DNA of 64,000 bases, from the NCBI RefSeq assembly GCF_918797505.1, contig NC_092796.1, positions 33,056,098 to 33,120,097 of the forward strand, in the 5' to 3' direction. The stretch is from Bemisia tabaci. Its lineage: Eukaryota; Arthropoda; Insecta; Hemiptera; Aleyrodidae. Positions 47,681 through 60,200 of the stretch are shown here, one piece after another. Position 1 is the first letter of the stretch. Every line of letters begins with the position of its first letter. Both the position numbers and the translations under genes were made by a program. Below the pieces are notes generated by a model. It was not told the DNA's origin. It searched no databases and saw only the letters and a program-made list of their open reading frames with translations.

Positions 47681-50600
47681 GTTTCAAACGAAGAGGAAAC
47701 AGAATCAACTGAACTTGTGGGTGTTTCTGAAGATAATTAAGATTTTCAATTTTATTCTCACAAATTCCAGGAGTACCAGGAGGAGTACACATGGGCTAAC
47801 CTAGAAACGATAACAGTGACGTCACTAATGTAAACAAAAAGCGAACAGTGCTGCGCTCTTACATGACCTGGTGGAACCTACATGACAAGAGAATAAATTA
47901 CGTCATCAAGTCAATGCTGATGGATGCTGATTACTGAGCTCCGCTGGGGCTCCGCTCCGCTCCGCTCTGTGATGCTCTTCACTTTTTTAGCCAGTTCGCC
48001 GTCGCGATTGCATATGTATTTATTATAATGGTTGTGGAACTTAAATATGTAGTTCTGTGTAATCCCAGTATAGTCGTGAAAATTTAAAGATATCTACCCT
48101 TTACCCATCCACAGTGTAGTGATACTTTTACGAATTTTACAGTGGCAAACGCATCAAAATTGCTAGTGAATTCTACACTTTCCATCCGGATTGAAGGTAC
48201 TTGGTTGAATCTTAACCTTCCTGCCTTCTTTGCTGATACTGATAAAGCTGTTAATCTCTTCCTGTTTGTGTAATTGCTCTTATTTCCTATACTTTTTAAG
48301 GAAGCAAAAGAGTTTCCTCAAAGGACTCGGGCTCTTTTGTTCTGCTCCAGTAACTTCTCCTCTCATTTGATATTCTGTCTGTCAATGAAGAGTTTAGAAA
48401 GCTTGTGAAATCAACACTTAACACATTTTCATAAGCCTTCAATTAGATGACCATGGAGATTAGAACTGCAATTCCTGCTGTTTACCAATTCTCTGCAATG
48501 TAGTTTCTCTTTGTCATGACAATGGGCTTTATTGTGCAGTGGAAGAGTCTTGCTGAAATTATGATATTGCGGAGCATTAGACGCAAGTGAGGTCATGATT
48601 ATTTATCTGCATTATTTCCAGTAATGGATTGTAATCTAGTCGCAGACATTCAGTACCAAATTTATTTTCAATAGCCACTATGGTTTCTAAGGGAAGATGT
48701 ACCTCTATAAATAACTAATGAAGCGGAGTCTTTAGTAAACATTTACTTGGCGAATCAAAGACTGTCAGCAAATTAAAATTTCAGCTAAAATACTGCAGGT
48801 TATTGAATTTAGCCTGCGTTGACGAAGGCACAATTTCATTTCCTCCTATCAGTCTGGGAACTCAGCAGTACTATTGACACAGTTTCAGCTCTTTAACCAC
48901 TTCACTGTAGGATGAAAGTTAGTTTTATACTGATCCAACTCTAAATTTTTTTAAACTAACATACTAGTTTTGCCTTTACTCAGAGATTAGACTCAATGTA
49001 AAGTGCAATAGCTTCCTTCTCTTACTAGCTAATCAAGCTAAGTGTTCTCGTTTTACAATACTCCACTCGAGAAGAAATGAAAGTTATTCTAGAATTTGCA
49101 CTTAAGCACTTAAAGTTTTTAAAACTTCTAAGGAGGATGCTGTCAACAGAATTCGTGTTAATTTTCAATTTTAAAGAATTTCTTGAGCTTTTAAGTTCGA
49201 ATTAGGGTGTAAAGTTTTTGTTCTGTCGTGTGGACTCCAAGAAATCATGATTTTGCAACTCTTTGTCACGTGAACAGATATCTCTAAGTGATCTTCGATA
49301 TTTGACTAAATTTTTTTTTTCAAGTTTTCCTATGGAACTCTTTTTGCTGGCATCCATATGCATTCTCCACAAATTGCTTGTCAAACTTTTACCATTTAAC
49401 ACTTGCTCTTAGCAAGTAGCTTGGAACAGTATGTTCTAATTTTGACTTTAATTTTCCGGAGGGGGGGGGGGGTTCCATAAACTATTATTGTACCATCATA
49501 AACTTGCATTTTTTCATAATATTCTTTAACATTTTCCGAAAAAATGAATTCTCTTCTCATGCAACTAATGTCAGTTTTTCACAAGCTTGATGATTACTAA
49601 TCCCTTTACTTGACTAGTTAAGAAGATTGTGTATTGAATCCTCTCAAGTGCTCAGGTTAACATTTTCCATGCTGAATACCTATCTATCTTTGGATTATTC
49701 CAACCCTTTTTTTAAAACAGAACTTTGAAATTATGGAAGAATGTTTCTCTCTTCTTTTTTTCTTTTTTTTTTTCTAAAAAGGAAAAGGAATTCGGGTATT
49801 AATGGTTCTGGCATTTTCTCTTCTGTTTTGAGTCAAGAAGGTAATTATTACTTTTAAGTATCAAAGTTGTGCTGAACTAAGCTGGAACGGTCAATGAAGA
49901 GTTTGTTATAGAATGGCTTAATTTTGGGGTCCCTCCACATATTCCTGAACTTTTGTATAAATATCTAGATTAATGATCATTCCTGTTTCGCCTTGTTTAA
50001 ATGTAGTTCCATATTGCATGAACACATCCAATTGACACTTGAATTTTTTTGAGTCTAAAGAAATGTATTATCTGTACAGTTGAAGAAGTATAGCTAGTGA
50101 ATATTTTGCTGTTATTTTGCCTCCAGGCCTTCCTTCATACGCATTTTAAAATGAAGAGCTCTTAATCGCTTTATCAGTTGCCTACTTGTGGTTTCAAGCA
50201 CTTCATTTTATCTTCTTTGTCAGACAAGATAATTCCTGAAAGCCATGAAAGTTCCCACACATTGATACTTGTTAATTCCTCCTGCCAATCAATCCAATTT
50301 CCCTCCTAGAAACAACGGCGATCCCCCTTTTGTTTTTAATTAACAATTAGTCGGATCTGAATTCCTCGATCCTCGATGTCATCCTTTAATACTTTGTTTT
50401 TTTGTGACTCCTCGCGGCAACGAGCCAACTCTGCTACAATGACACCCCCTGTGTTTGTAAGGTTTAAGCATATAATTAGTTGTGTATCAGTTTATTGAAG
50501 CTTGTATTTTTTTCACAGAGACAGTGGAAATAACAAAAGCATACGGTCAATTTTATTAGAATGAAATTCTGATTACTCTTGAGGGCCCAACAAGGAGATT

Positions 50601-51218
50601 CGAAAAATTTTATTCATGATCCTCCAGTTTTATAACTATCAAACAATTTTCATGTATGCCCACAAGCACAAAAATTACTCAAAAACTTTTTGAAGTGCAT
50701 ACTTAACATTAAAGTAAAATAAAATTTTCAGTGCAAGTGTAGGTCCTACTGTCAGTTCCATTTTTTCCATGATGAGATTTCTGTTATCATCTGAGGTTTT
50801 TCCCACATACTTAATGAAGAGCTCTCTCACAATAGAAAGAAAACGAGGAACTAAGTTCGGACTTTATTCCCCTGTTTCTATTCTTCTTGCTGGATAGTTT
50901 ACACTTCCTGGTGTTATTAAAAATTGTTAACTTAAACTTTGTTATTTTCTGCATCTGTTTTCCTGCTATTGTTTCAGATGTTGATGTCAATTCACTGCTT
51001 ATTCTATATGTTAAAATCATGAATATTTCATGGATAATTGATCTTAAGTACTCTAGGGCTATTTTACTGTGGCTGTTTTTTTTTCTCTTTCTCTCTTCTA
51101 ACAGAGCAGCACTCAAATTTTTCATCTCAGCTCTTGCAGCTAATATGAGTACCCACCATCACTTTTTCGTTTTTTTCCTCTTCAATTTACTAATATTTTG
51201 CCTTTATTTTCTTTTTAG
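47681..51218. other. Divergent interval BUD23 / epsin with unplaced epsin 5' exons
   Basis: Three and a half kilobases without a recognisable protein. The first few hundred bases hold the BUD23 promoter, the 12-bp CRE-like palindrome and a GCTCC-repeat stretch at about 47939-47970. An epsin non-coding first exon must end at a donor somewhere here; GAAG|GTACTT at about 48197 is one candidate. A run of 13 G lies near 49460. The rest is AT-rich and unremarkable. Confidence 0.45.
47815..47826. promoter_or_regulatory. AGTGACGTCACT palindrome upstream of BUD23
   Basis: A 12-bp perfect palindrome containing the CREB/ATF core TGACGTCA, 135 bases upstream of the BUD23 ATG on its 5' side. It could be a promoter element for BUD23 and possibly for the divergent epsin gene. 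It is supported by position and symmetry only. Confidence 0.4.
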
Positions 51219-54200
51219 ATGAAGAAACAGAGAGAAGACATACAAGTTAATGTTGCTGGTCTTAGGCGAAACTTAAAAAATCTTGCTCACAATTATTCTG
51301 ATGCTCAGGTAACAGTCTCTCTTGATATCAACAAGATTTGTTCCCTCTAGTAACCTCAAAGGTTGGATTTTGAGTGAATAAAATTCAATTGTAAATATTG
51401 TTAAAATAATTTTCACAAATTTAAACAAAATAATTAAGTGACAATGAAAGGTAAAATATTGGGGGGGGGGGGGGTGCTAAGGGGTGTAATTTTTTAGGGA
51501 GAGTACTTGAACATACATGATAGAATGGTTTTAACTATCCTCTGTGAAATTAGTAAAGACCGAAGACACAGTAAGTAAGTACTCGGTAAGTAATTTCACA
51601 ATGGACAGGTTTTAATACTGGTGTGAGCCGTAGTAAACAAAACAATTACCCTGAAGATTATTGTTTTTATAAACATAAACATATCTCCTTTGACATACGT
51701 ACGTTTTAAAGCAAACAGTGCGAACTGTCAGTTGGAGCTCCCTAAGTTGCTTTTGAGAAGAGGTTTCCTGAATAAATGCTAATTTTTGGAAATTGTATTG
51801 AAACTTTGTATGTTTGCAGATCAAAGTGCGAGAAGCAACAAGCAATGATCCGTGGGGACCAGACAGCAAATTATGTTCGGAAATTGCTGACCTGACATAC
51901 AATGTAGTTGCATTCACAGAAATAATGGCCATGGTGTGGAAAAGATTGAACGACCATGGGAAAAACTGGCGACATGTTTATAAAGCACTTGTCCTCTTAG
52001 ATTATCTCATCAAAACAGGCACTGAAAAAGTGAGTTATCGTCTTGAATAACAAAGAATTATTGACTTTCAGTTCCATGATAGATTTGTATTGCTGCTGTA
52101 AGGAATGAAAATCAATCACAAAGTTTTGATTCTTCTCATGTCAGGTTCATCTTCGTCAAGATAAACTAAAAGAGATTTATTCCATCTGCAATTTCAGATA
52201 CTTTTTGAGAAATATATATACTAACGGAGACTGCGAGGAAGCAAGTCCTAGAAGCTTGAAGTATCTTGCATTTTGTGTTTTCTCTCAAACGAGCTTTATT
52301 TTGTCTTTATTTTTTACTAATTATCTGTTAAATAGTTAATTGACAGTAATTAATGTAAGAAGTATGTCCCGTTTGAATCAATGTAAAATCGGTTCAACTT
52401 CTGATGCATTTCTCTTATAAACTTAAAGACCAACAAGCTCAAAATTTTGCAAGCATGCAAATATGACTGTTGGCTACAACTGGAACCAGAGATATAAAAA
52501 TCTGTTTGTGTAAAAGTTCAGTTTTGAAAGTTTTAAGTTTGGCAAATTATTTTGTAGTTTTTCTCAGCTATGTTTTGTCATAAAATAAAAAGTTATGTGG
52601 CAAAACTTATAACTGTAGTTTCACTTATAGCCGTGATCTCAAGGAAAATGTCAATGATAGATTTATGAAGATAGCATGTTTAGTTTCCAAAAAACATGCA
52701 TCAGAAAGTGGAAAACACTTTTTTTTCTCATGGAATCACAAATCATGGAAAAGAAAAAAAAAGACTCTTTTACCTAGATTGACCCAGGGAATGCTTTTTA
52801 TTTTTGGAAAATTGTAATTAATAGAGTGATTTTCTAAAGTGTACAATGGTAGATATTGTTTTGAAACTTCGAAGTATCCTCTATAATAGCAGATAGAAAA
52901 AGAGAAAAGTTAAATTGTTTTTATTTCGAGCATTGCTCTTACCTGATGTTTATTTGTTTCCTATTTTCACAACGTACATACCTACATGTTTTTGAAGTTT
53001 CAGGAAAAGGTTAGCCACCTCACTTGGAAATTTTTCTTGTTGTTTGTTTTTGAGTCGTTTTCTAATCAAATTGTCTGTTCTTCAGGTTGCTCAACAGTGT
53101 AAAGAAAATATTTATGCCATTCAAACGTTAAGGGACTTCCAGTATATGGAAGAAAACAACAAAGACAGAGGACAAAGTGTTCGTGAAAAAGCAAAACATC
53201 TTGTTATCCTTTTACAAGATGAAGAGAAGCTGAAGAGTGAAAGAATGCGTGCTATGAAAGCGAAGGAACGACTTGCCCAAAATGCAACAGGTTTTGGAAG
53301 CGATGGAAGTTCTGTGAGTAGCACAAGTTTTACTTCTGATCTCAATTCTCAAGAATGTGATCATTTCTTGTCAAGAAACATCTTGGTTCTAATGAATCAG
53401 AGTTTATAATTTATTTCAAAGTTGAAGATAGTCGACGATTTTTATCTTGCAAGAAATATTAAGATTTAATAATAAAAGTACACAGAACTATTTAGTTCTG
53501 TGTATTTTTTAAGAGAAGTGTTGAAAAAGTTGGGAAGAGATAAATTTCGGTTTTGTTTCTGTTAGACTACAAAAGAAAGCGGTTTTCATCATTCTTTTCC
53601 TTTCTTTTTTCAATGGTGGAATAAATGTAAGGAAAATATTTAATAACCATTAGTTAGAGAGAAGTAGAGATTGAAGAATGTACATAATAACCATTAGTAG
53701 TTTAAGGAAGATATTTAATAACCATTAGTAAGAGAGAAGCAGAGATAGAAGAATATATTTAATAACATTTAAGTGCTGTACTAAGAAAACAGCACTTAAA
53801 TATATTTAAATTAATTAATATAAGGGAGATATTTAATAACCATCAGTAAGAGAGAAGTAGATAAAAGAATATATTCAATAATATTTAAGTTGGTAACTGA
53901 AAACATCTCTTGACTTTTTTTTTATTGTATTATTTTATTTTATTTTTAAAGAGAAATTCCATTTTTTCAATTAGTGAAGTAGATTTGTCGTTTTTTGAAT
54001 AGACTGAATAAGAGTTGAAATTTTGAGGTACATGTTTCGAAGTTTAACCATCCACATTTGTTAATATAATGTTCAATTTACCTAATTTTTTATTTGTCTC
54101 CTTGCATTAATGTCTACTGATGGATCCGCAGCAATGTTTTGCAAGCTGAAAGTATATTTGAGTTTAAGAATTTTATTCAGTCAGCAATGGCTTAAAACTG

Positions 54201-57200
54201 TACAGAAATTCATAGAAGTTGAAGTTCCAAATCAGCTTAACGGTGGTAGTATTTCTTTGTAATTAAAAGATGGGAAGCACCCTTTCATTTTGCTTGTCGC
54301 TGCTTCAATACTTTTGGTGTGTTGTTTGCTTCTTATGCCAATTTGTCTTCATTTATGTTTCTGTTTTGTCCCTCAATATCTCAGGATGCTGTCTCGCCTT
54401 CCAGTCCCAGAGTTTTATCGGTGAGTGTCTAATCCTCTTTTTCCCCTATCTCTGCGGACTGATTATTGTAATTGATAGACAAAGTTATAGGCAAAGAAGA
54501 AAAGGGAAAGTGGAACATTCCTATCGGTCAAAACAGGTGGTTGTTGTAGCCTAAGGGGGAAAATGATGGATTAACCATAGGGACCTCATGGGTTGTTGTT
54601 CGTGAGTCTATCACATACCTTCTTTGTCCATTGGAACCGCTTTCACCCTTAGGATCGCTCCATATTTTCTTCTTCATCCATTAATTTCAATAATCAGCTT
54701 GCTGCTGCCTCTCCTTCTCACGTTGTACGAAATGGTAAAAAAAATCAATTCATATTTTAACCAGCAATATCAAGCGAAATTGAACAACTAAATATTCCCT
54801 AGGCTCCTCAATATCATTAACTTCTTAGCAAAAAGGAAAAAACCCACAAAGTAAAAAAAGTGTTAAAAATATCATAGAAAAAAGGGAATTGCAACGTTGG
54901 ACACGGACCTGTGGACACCATGTTGTGCTCGCTCCTATTGTTCTAACGTAGAAAGTGTGTTTTTCTGAACTCTTCTGATCGCACTGCACATCAGAAAATG
55001 CCTCTTTAATCAGAGAACCTCTTAGTGCTTGTTTTAAAAGAACTCTACTGTCCCTATGGACGTAAAACGTTAAGAAGTGAAGTGGTCTAGTGCTGGGATA
55101 GCGTTGTGTAACAACTGTCAAAGTTGCCGATTCTACCCAGTCACTCACCAATTTTCGCTTTGAGCGCTAATGGGCACAAGGAGGGAGAACTGACCATGAG
55201 AACTCTGTATTCAAGTTCTTACTGTCAAGATCTGATGAGCTGAGTGAATGAACAGTGAACACCCTAATCACTCTGATCGCACAGTAATAACTGCTAGGTG
55301 TTCCAAAAGCATAGAAAAAAGAAAAATGTTTAGGTACTCAAAAAATTTGAAAGTGGACAAGTGACTTATTGGTGGCAGATAAATGCTTTTACCACTGGAT
55401 TTTTAAAGAGTGATAATCGTTGATTTGGGCCAGAATTATTTTCCTTCAATTTTGAATGCAAAAGAATGCTAAATAATATTTAATAATATATGCTAATAAT
55501 ATTATGTAAAGACCTCTTCCCCGATTTTATGAAAAGATACAGCCACTTTTATAGTATTTACGTGTAAAATTGCCCAAAGATCACATTAAGAACAGGACAT
55601 GTATTCGCCTATTTACGCGAATAGATGAATTTATTGGAGTATAATATGACAGTCATTTGTGCCTAAAAAAAGCTTGCATATATTTAACTCTTTTTTAAAA
55701 AGATATTTTTCCTTTCTCATCAAAACTTATTCTTCAAAATGCAGAGCATGTCTTGGATAATTTTCATCTATTCTATGCATTGTGTTGTTGTTTATTTGTC
55801 TAAAATCTGCACATTTGTCTCACATTTCAAGCACCTATTATTATTCTTTCTGTCTTCACCACCCGAGATCATTGCCTGCCATCACGTCAACTTTGTCTTC
55901 ATCTTTAATACCTGAATAGCTAAGTCGAGCCAAGATGTACATGAGGCCTTTGCCTCTTTCATAGTCAACCAGCAATTGTTCCTGTCCATTTCATATTTTT
56001 GAGTGGATGTTTTTGTAATCATCATGCTATTCCTTTAAAACTAATTCAAATTCATATTTATATTTAGGTATTTATTTATTTTTATTTTTCTTTGATACAT
56101 TAGTCAGTTTTTTTTAATGTAATTCTTATTCTTTTTTTTCTAAACCTGTAGGTACATGCCTGGAATACTTGTGAAGCGGAGTCTCCTAAGAGTAAGTCAT
56201 ACTTTTTTTGAAACTTCTTCTTTTTTAAATTCTTTATCATTGAGTTGCACGAATTTTTTTCTCATATAGTACCTTTTTTTTCTCCTTCATATTGAAAGAA
56301 AAGTCAATAACTGATATATATTTAGGAGTGTTAAAACAAATCCTCGCCAGTAAGCTTTCTGTGAACTTAGTTCCAAAATCATGAAACACTCAAATGTTTT
56401 CTGTAATGGTCCTTCCTATCTGAATTGCCTAAAAACGTGGAACTCTGAGTCATAGTACATCGTATTGTTTGTCTGTCCATCGGGTTGCTTGTCATGCAAA
56501 ATTGATGTACATGGCAACAGCTCATTTTTATGAGCTCTGAAAACTTGGCTAGCTATCGAAAAGGGTCTTCTCGTTGTTACTATTTGTTAATGGAACCATT
56601 TTGATAACTCGCTGAAAACTAAGTATTAGGACACTCCTCTTTACTCATGGACCGTTCTCGATGAATGTCAATAAGCTATCTTATGTGTCCTGAATCTAAG
56701 ATATCGAAGAGTGTCTCGGTGTAAAGTAAATTTTCCAGTTCTCTAAACAATTTTTCTACGTTTTATGCTATGCTTTGATTCTCACCATTTCTAATGATCC
56801 ATTAGACTTTTAAATAGAGAGTGGGAAATGTAGGTAAACTATTCCACACTAAGCTATCAGGAGCTGTTCATAAAATACCAAACGCTAAATTTCGGATTTT
56901 TCGACCCCCTCTATCCCTTTTGTGACGCACCTTTCCCATCTTTTAAAGCAGAAAAGCAGAGTAGCTTAATGCTCTTCTTGACTCTACTCCCCCCCCCCCC
57001 TTCCAAGTGTTAAGCATTTTATGAACGGCTCTTCAGAGAAGGGATTGTTGTCACATTATTTCTGTCTATGCAGGATTTTATCAACGGAGGAGAAAGTTCT
57101 AAAATTTGATTGTTTTTTAGATGACCTGGAATGCGCCCGACCTCAGACAGTGGGTGAAGAAGAGCTGCAATTGCAGTTGGCAATCGCAATGTCGCGAGAA

Positions 57201-60200
57201 GAGGCGGAGCAAGAGGAGCAAAAAAAGCGTAGTGATGATGTTAGGTTACAGTTAGCGCTTTCACAGAGTGAAAATGAATTCAAGTAAGCCATCATGCAAC
57301 ATTATCAAACTCCAAGGGTGCTTTAATCAACTGATCTAGCAACTGCACAAATTTTGCAATTTTTCATGTAGAGCCCGTTTCAGATAATTTTGCCTTTTTT
57401 GCTGTTTTTGTGGGATAGGGATTTCCCTATTCTATGCATACAACAAAAAGGGCGAAGTTATTTGAAACTAGCTCTATCAATGTTTACAGAGAAAATATCT
57501 GCAATCTCAAATTTTACATACATAGTATGCAAGATGTTGATTTGTTGCAAGTTTTTCATGAATAAATCATTGATCAATGCATGGCTCATCAAATACTAGA
57601 AATTTTGATTGCAAGAAACACTTGGACGCATTTGACCACTGTAGTACACTTATGATGAGGTTTTGTTTCTGTTGATATTAGAATCACTGAACAGCAATTG
57701 TATGTCAAATTATGTAAATCAGCAATCATAATTCATAATTCAGTAATCATAAGTCGTAATTACATAAATCAAATATGTTCCTGAACTTGATGTGAGGGTC
57801 ATCCCGAAAAGCTTGTGCATTTTTTTTTTATTCAAAAACTACTAAAGGAAGAAAAAATTCAATTATATTTGTTGATCATATTATAAACTTCTAGTAACTT
57901 TAATTTAAGTCCAAGTTTTCTAAATTTTAAAGACAGAACACGCTTATTTTTGCACCACTGTTGGTGCATTTTCTATCACCGTTAGGTGCAAAATTACCTT
58001 CATGAAAAAAATTTCAAAACCAATAAGACCTCCTTTTTGAAAGATAATATTGATCAGCCGGATACGCATGCATTTTCTTAATCTGAAAACCATGTTTCAA
58101 CGCAGCAACCATTGACATTCTTGCGTCTTGTAAATTTAAAAAATGGTTTACCAGCTTCTCCATTCTCAATTTTGAAATTTTTTACAAGAGCAAAGGTGTA
58201 GATTGTATACAAGAAAATACGTATAATTATAACAAGCGTGTACCTACAATTGAGTTGTTGGGTGCAGGAAGGGTAGTTCATGGTCACTGTGTTTCAGAAT
58301 CTTCACTGCTAATTTATATTTTAGAGAGAAAATTATTTGGTGAATTTTCTGAAAATGTTCGTTTTCAGCATTGTAAAATCATAAGGAAAATTCGGTAAAA
58401 AATTCACACATCCTGTCTGGTAAAAAATTCAAAGAATTTTATACATTTGCCTTAATTATAAAGGCATGAAATGTTAGCAAAGATTCTGAGACACCGCAAC
58501 CAAGATATGCCCTTTTTGCACCCAATGCTTCAATTACTGTAATCGTAATAAGCTAAAGGAACCAAGCCACATCAGCTATTGGCAAGTTTAATTGGGCAAT
58601 TTAATTTTTTACACGAAAATGGTTGTGCAGATTTTTGTGCGAATTTCAGTGAATTTTTGCATAATACAAAGCAAATTTTTTTGAAATTTTCAAAAGAATC
58701 CGCACAAACGCTTTCTTGTAAAAAAATTCAATTGCCCACTTAAATTCGGCAGTAGCTGATGTGGCTTGGTTCCTTTCTGCTGAACGTAGTCCAAATGAGA
58801 ACCGTTATCTGAACTTTATTTCTCCAGGATTGCAGCCCAAGTTTTTGTTGCTTCAATTCTCAATACATTGTACGCCTCTCTCTTTTCCAGACAAATCCAG
58901 AAACCAAGTCAATCAAGTCACATGCTTGATCTATTAGATGTTGCAATAGATTCTGTAAATAATGCTAATGCTTCGAATGTTGATCCATGGGGAATGACAA
59001 AACCAACAGCATCTCTAGGAAACCTTCCAAAGTCCCAGGTAATCTTCATTAGAACCCTTGAAAAATTTAAATTTCGACGACCGAAGTGCGAAACCACATA
59101 TTTACATTGCAGTGTTTCGAGATTGCTGCTGTTATTCTACTTTTTTAAGGAGAAACAAGCCAGCTTCATAGCTTGAAATTTATATAAAATTATCTGCAAA
59201 TAGAGAAGTAAAATCAAGGGAGTTTCCAAGAAATTGCGTTGACTAGCTTTCCAAAGAAAAAATGAAGTCAGTGATGCAGGAAGTCTGCAACGGAAGGTAT
59301 ATAGTTTTGCACTTTGTCCATTGATCTGTGTTTTAAGAGAGTGAACTTTGTAACAGTCAACAATCGTATTCTTCAAAAGTTTCTTTTATGTCTACGTATA
59401 GGGTGATCCTGAAATACCGCACCACCCTCAAAACCTTTAGGGTTCTTGTCCCTTTTCAAGGTGGTCCCTTTAAAATTCTGGGTGTTCTTAAATATCGTTT
59501 CCTTTGACCTAAGAGAACTCGCAAAATTTCAAATCTATACAAATTTGTTGAAAAGTTACAAGGGTGGGTCTTTTGGATCATGCTGTAGATTTAGGGATAT
59601 CACACCATTGAGAAATGTAAAAACATTGTCAGGTAGTGAAATTCCAATACATGAATTATTTTTCGAAAAACTATTTGCAAGATTTATAAAATCTTGATAA
59701 GCTCAAAAAGAGCATTTGAGCACTTCAAGCCATCATACACTGTAAATTTTTTTAGATTTCGTGAATGCAGCAAAATGTATGAAGTGTTCAACATTATTCT
59801 GTCCAAATTTGACTTCGATAGTTGACAGTATTGTTGAAAAATTGACTTAATTTTACTCCCTAAACAAACTTTATAAAAATATCATGAATATTTGCGCTAC
59901 TCTAATGGGTCAAACGCTACATTAGTACTTATTCAAGCTGAATCCGAGAGATTAGAAAATCCTTCATCTGAACTCAGCATCAGCCCTTGTCCAGTTTGCG
60001 TTGAGTCAATAGCATTGTAGTCTTGAAATAGTGATTGAGACAGCACAGAAACAGGTATTTTCTTGACTGGATGCCTCTCTCTAAAAAAAAAGCCCTCTAG
60101 CTATCCTAGTGTTTCAGCTTTTTAATCAACCAGTTTACCGCAATATTCACGCACTAATTAACTTTTTCCATGTCTTTTTAAAAAATATTTCATGCGTAGT

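Noticed and set aside
51455..51480. Long G runs (also near 6890, 14403, 49460) as possible quadruplex regulators
   Set aside because: Single homopolymer runs in introns and intergenic DNA, common slippage products; no regular spacing of G-tracts.
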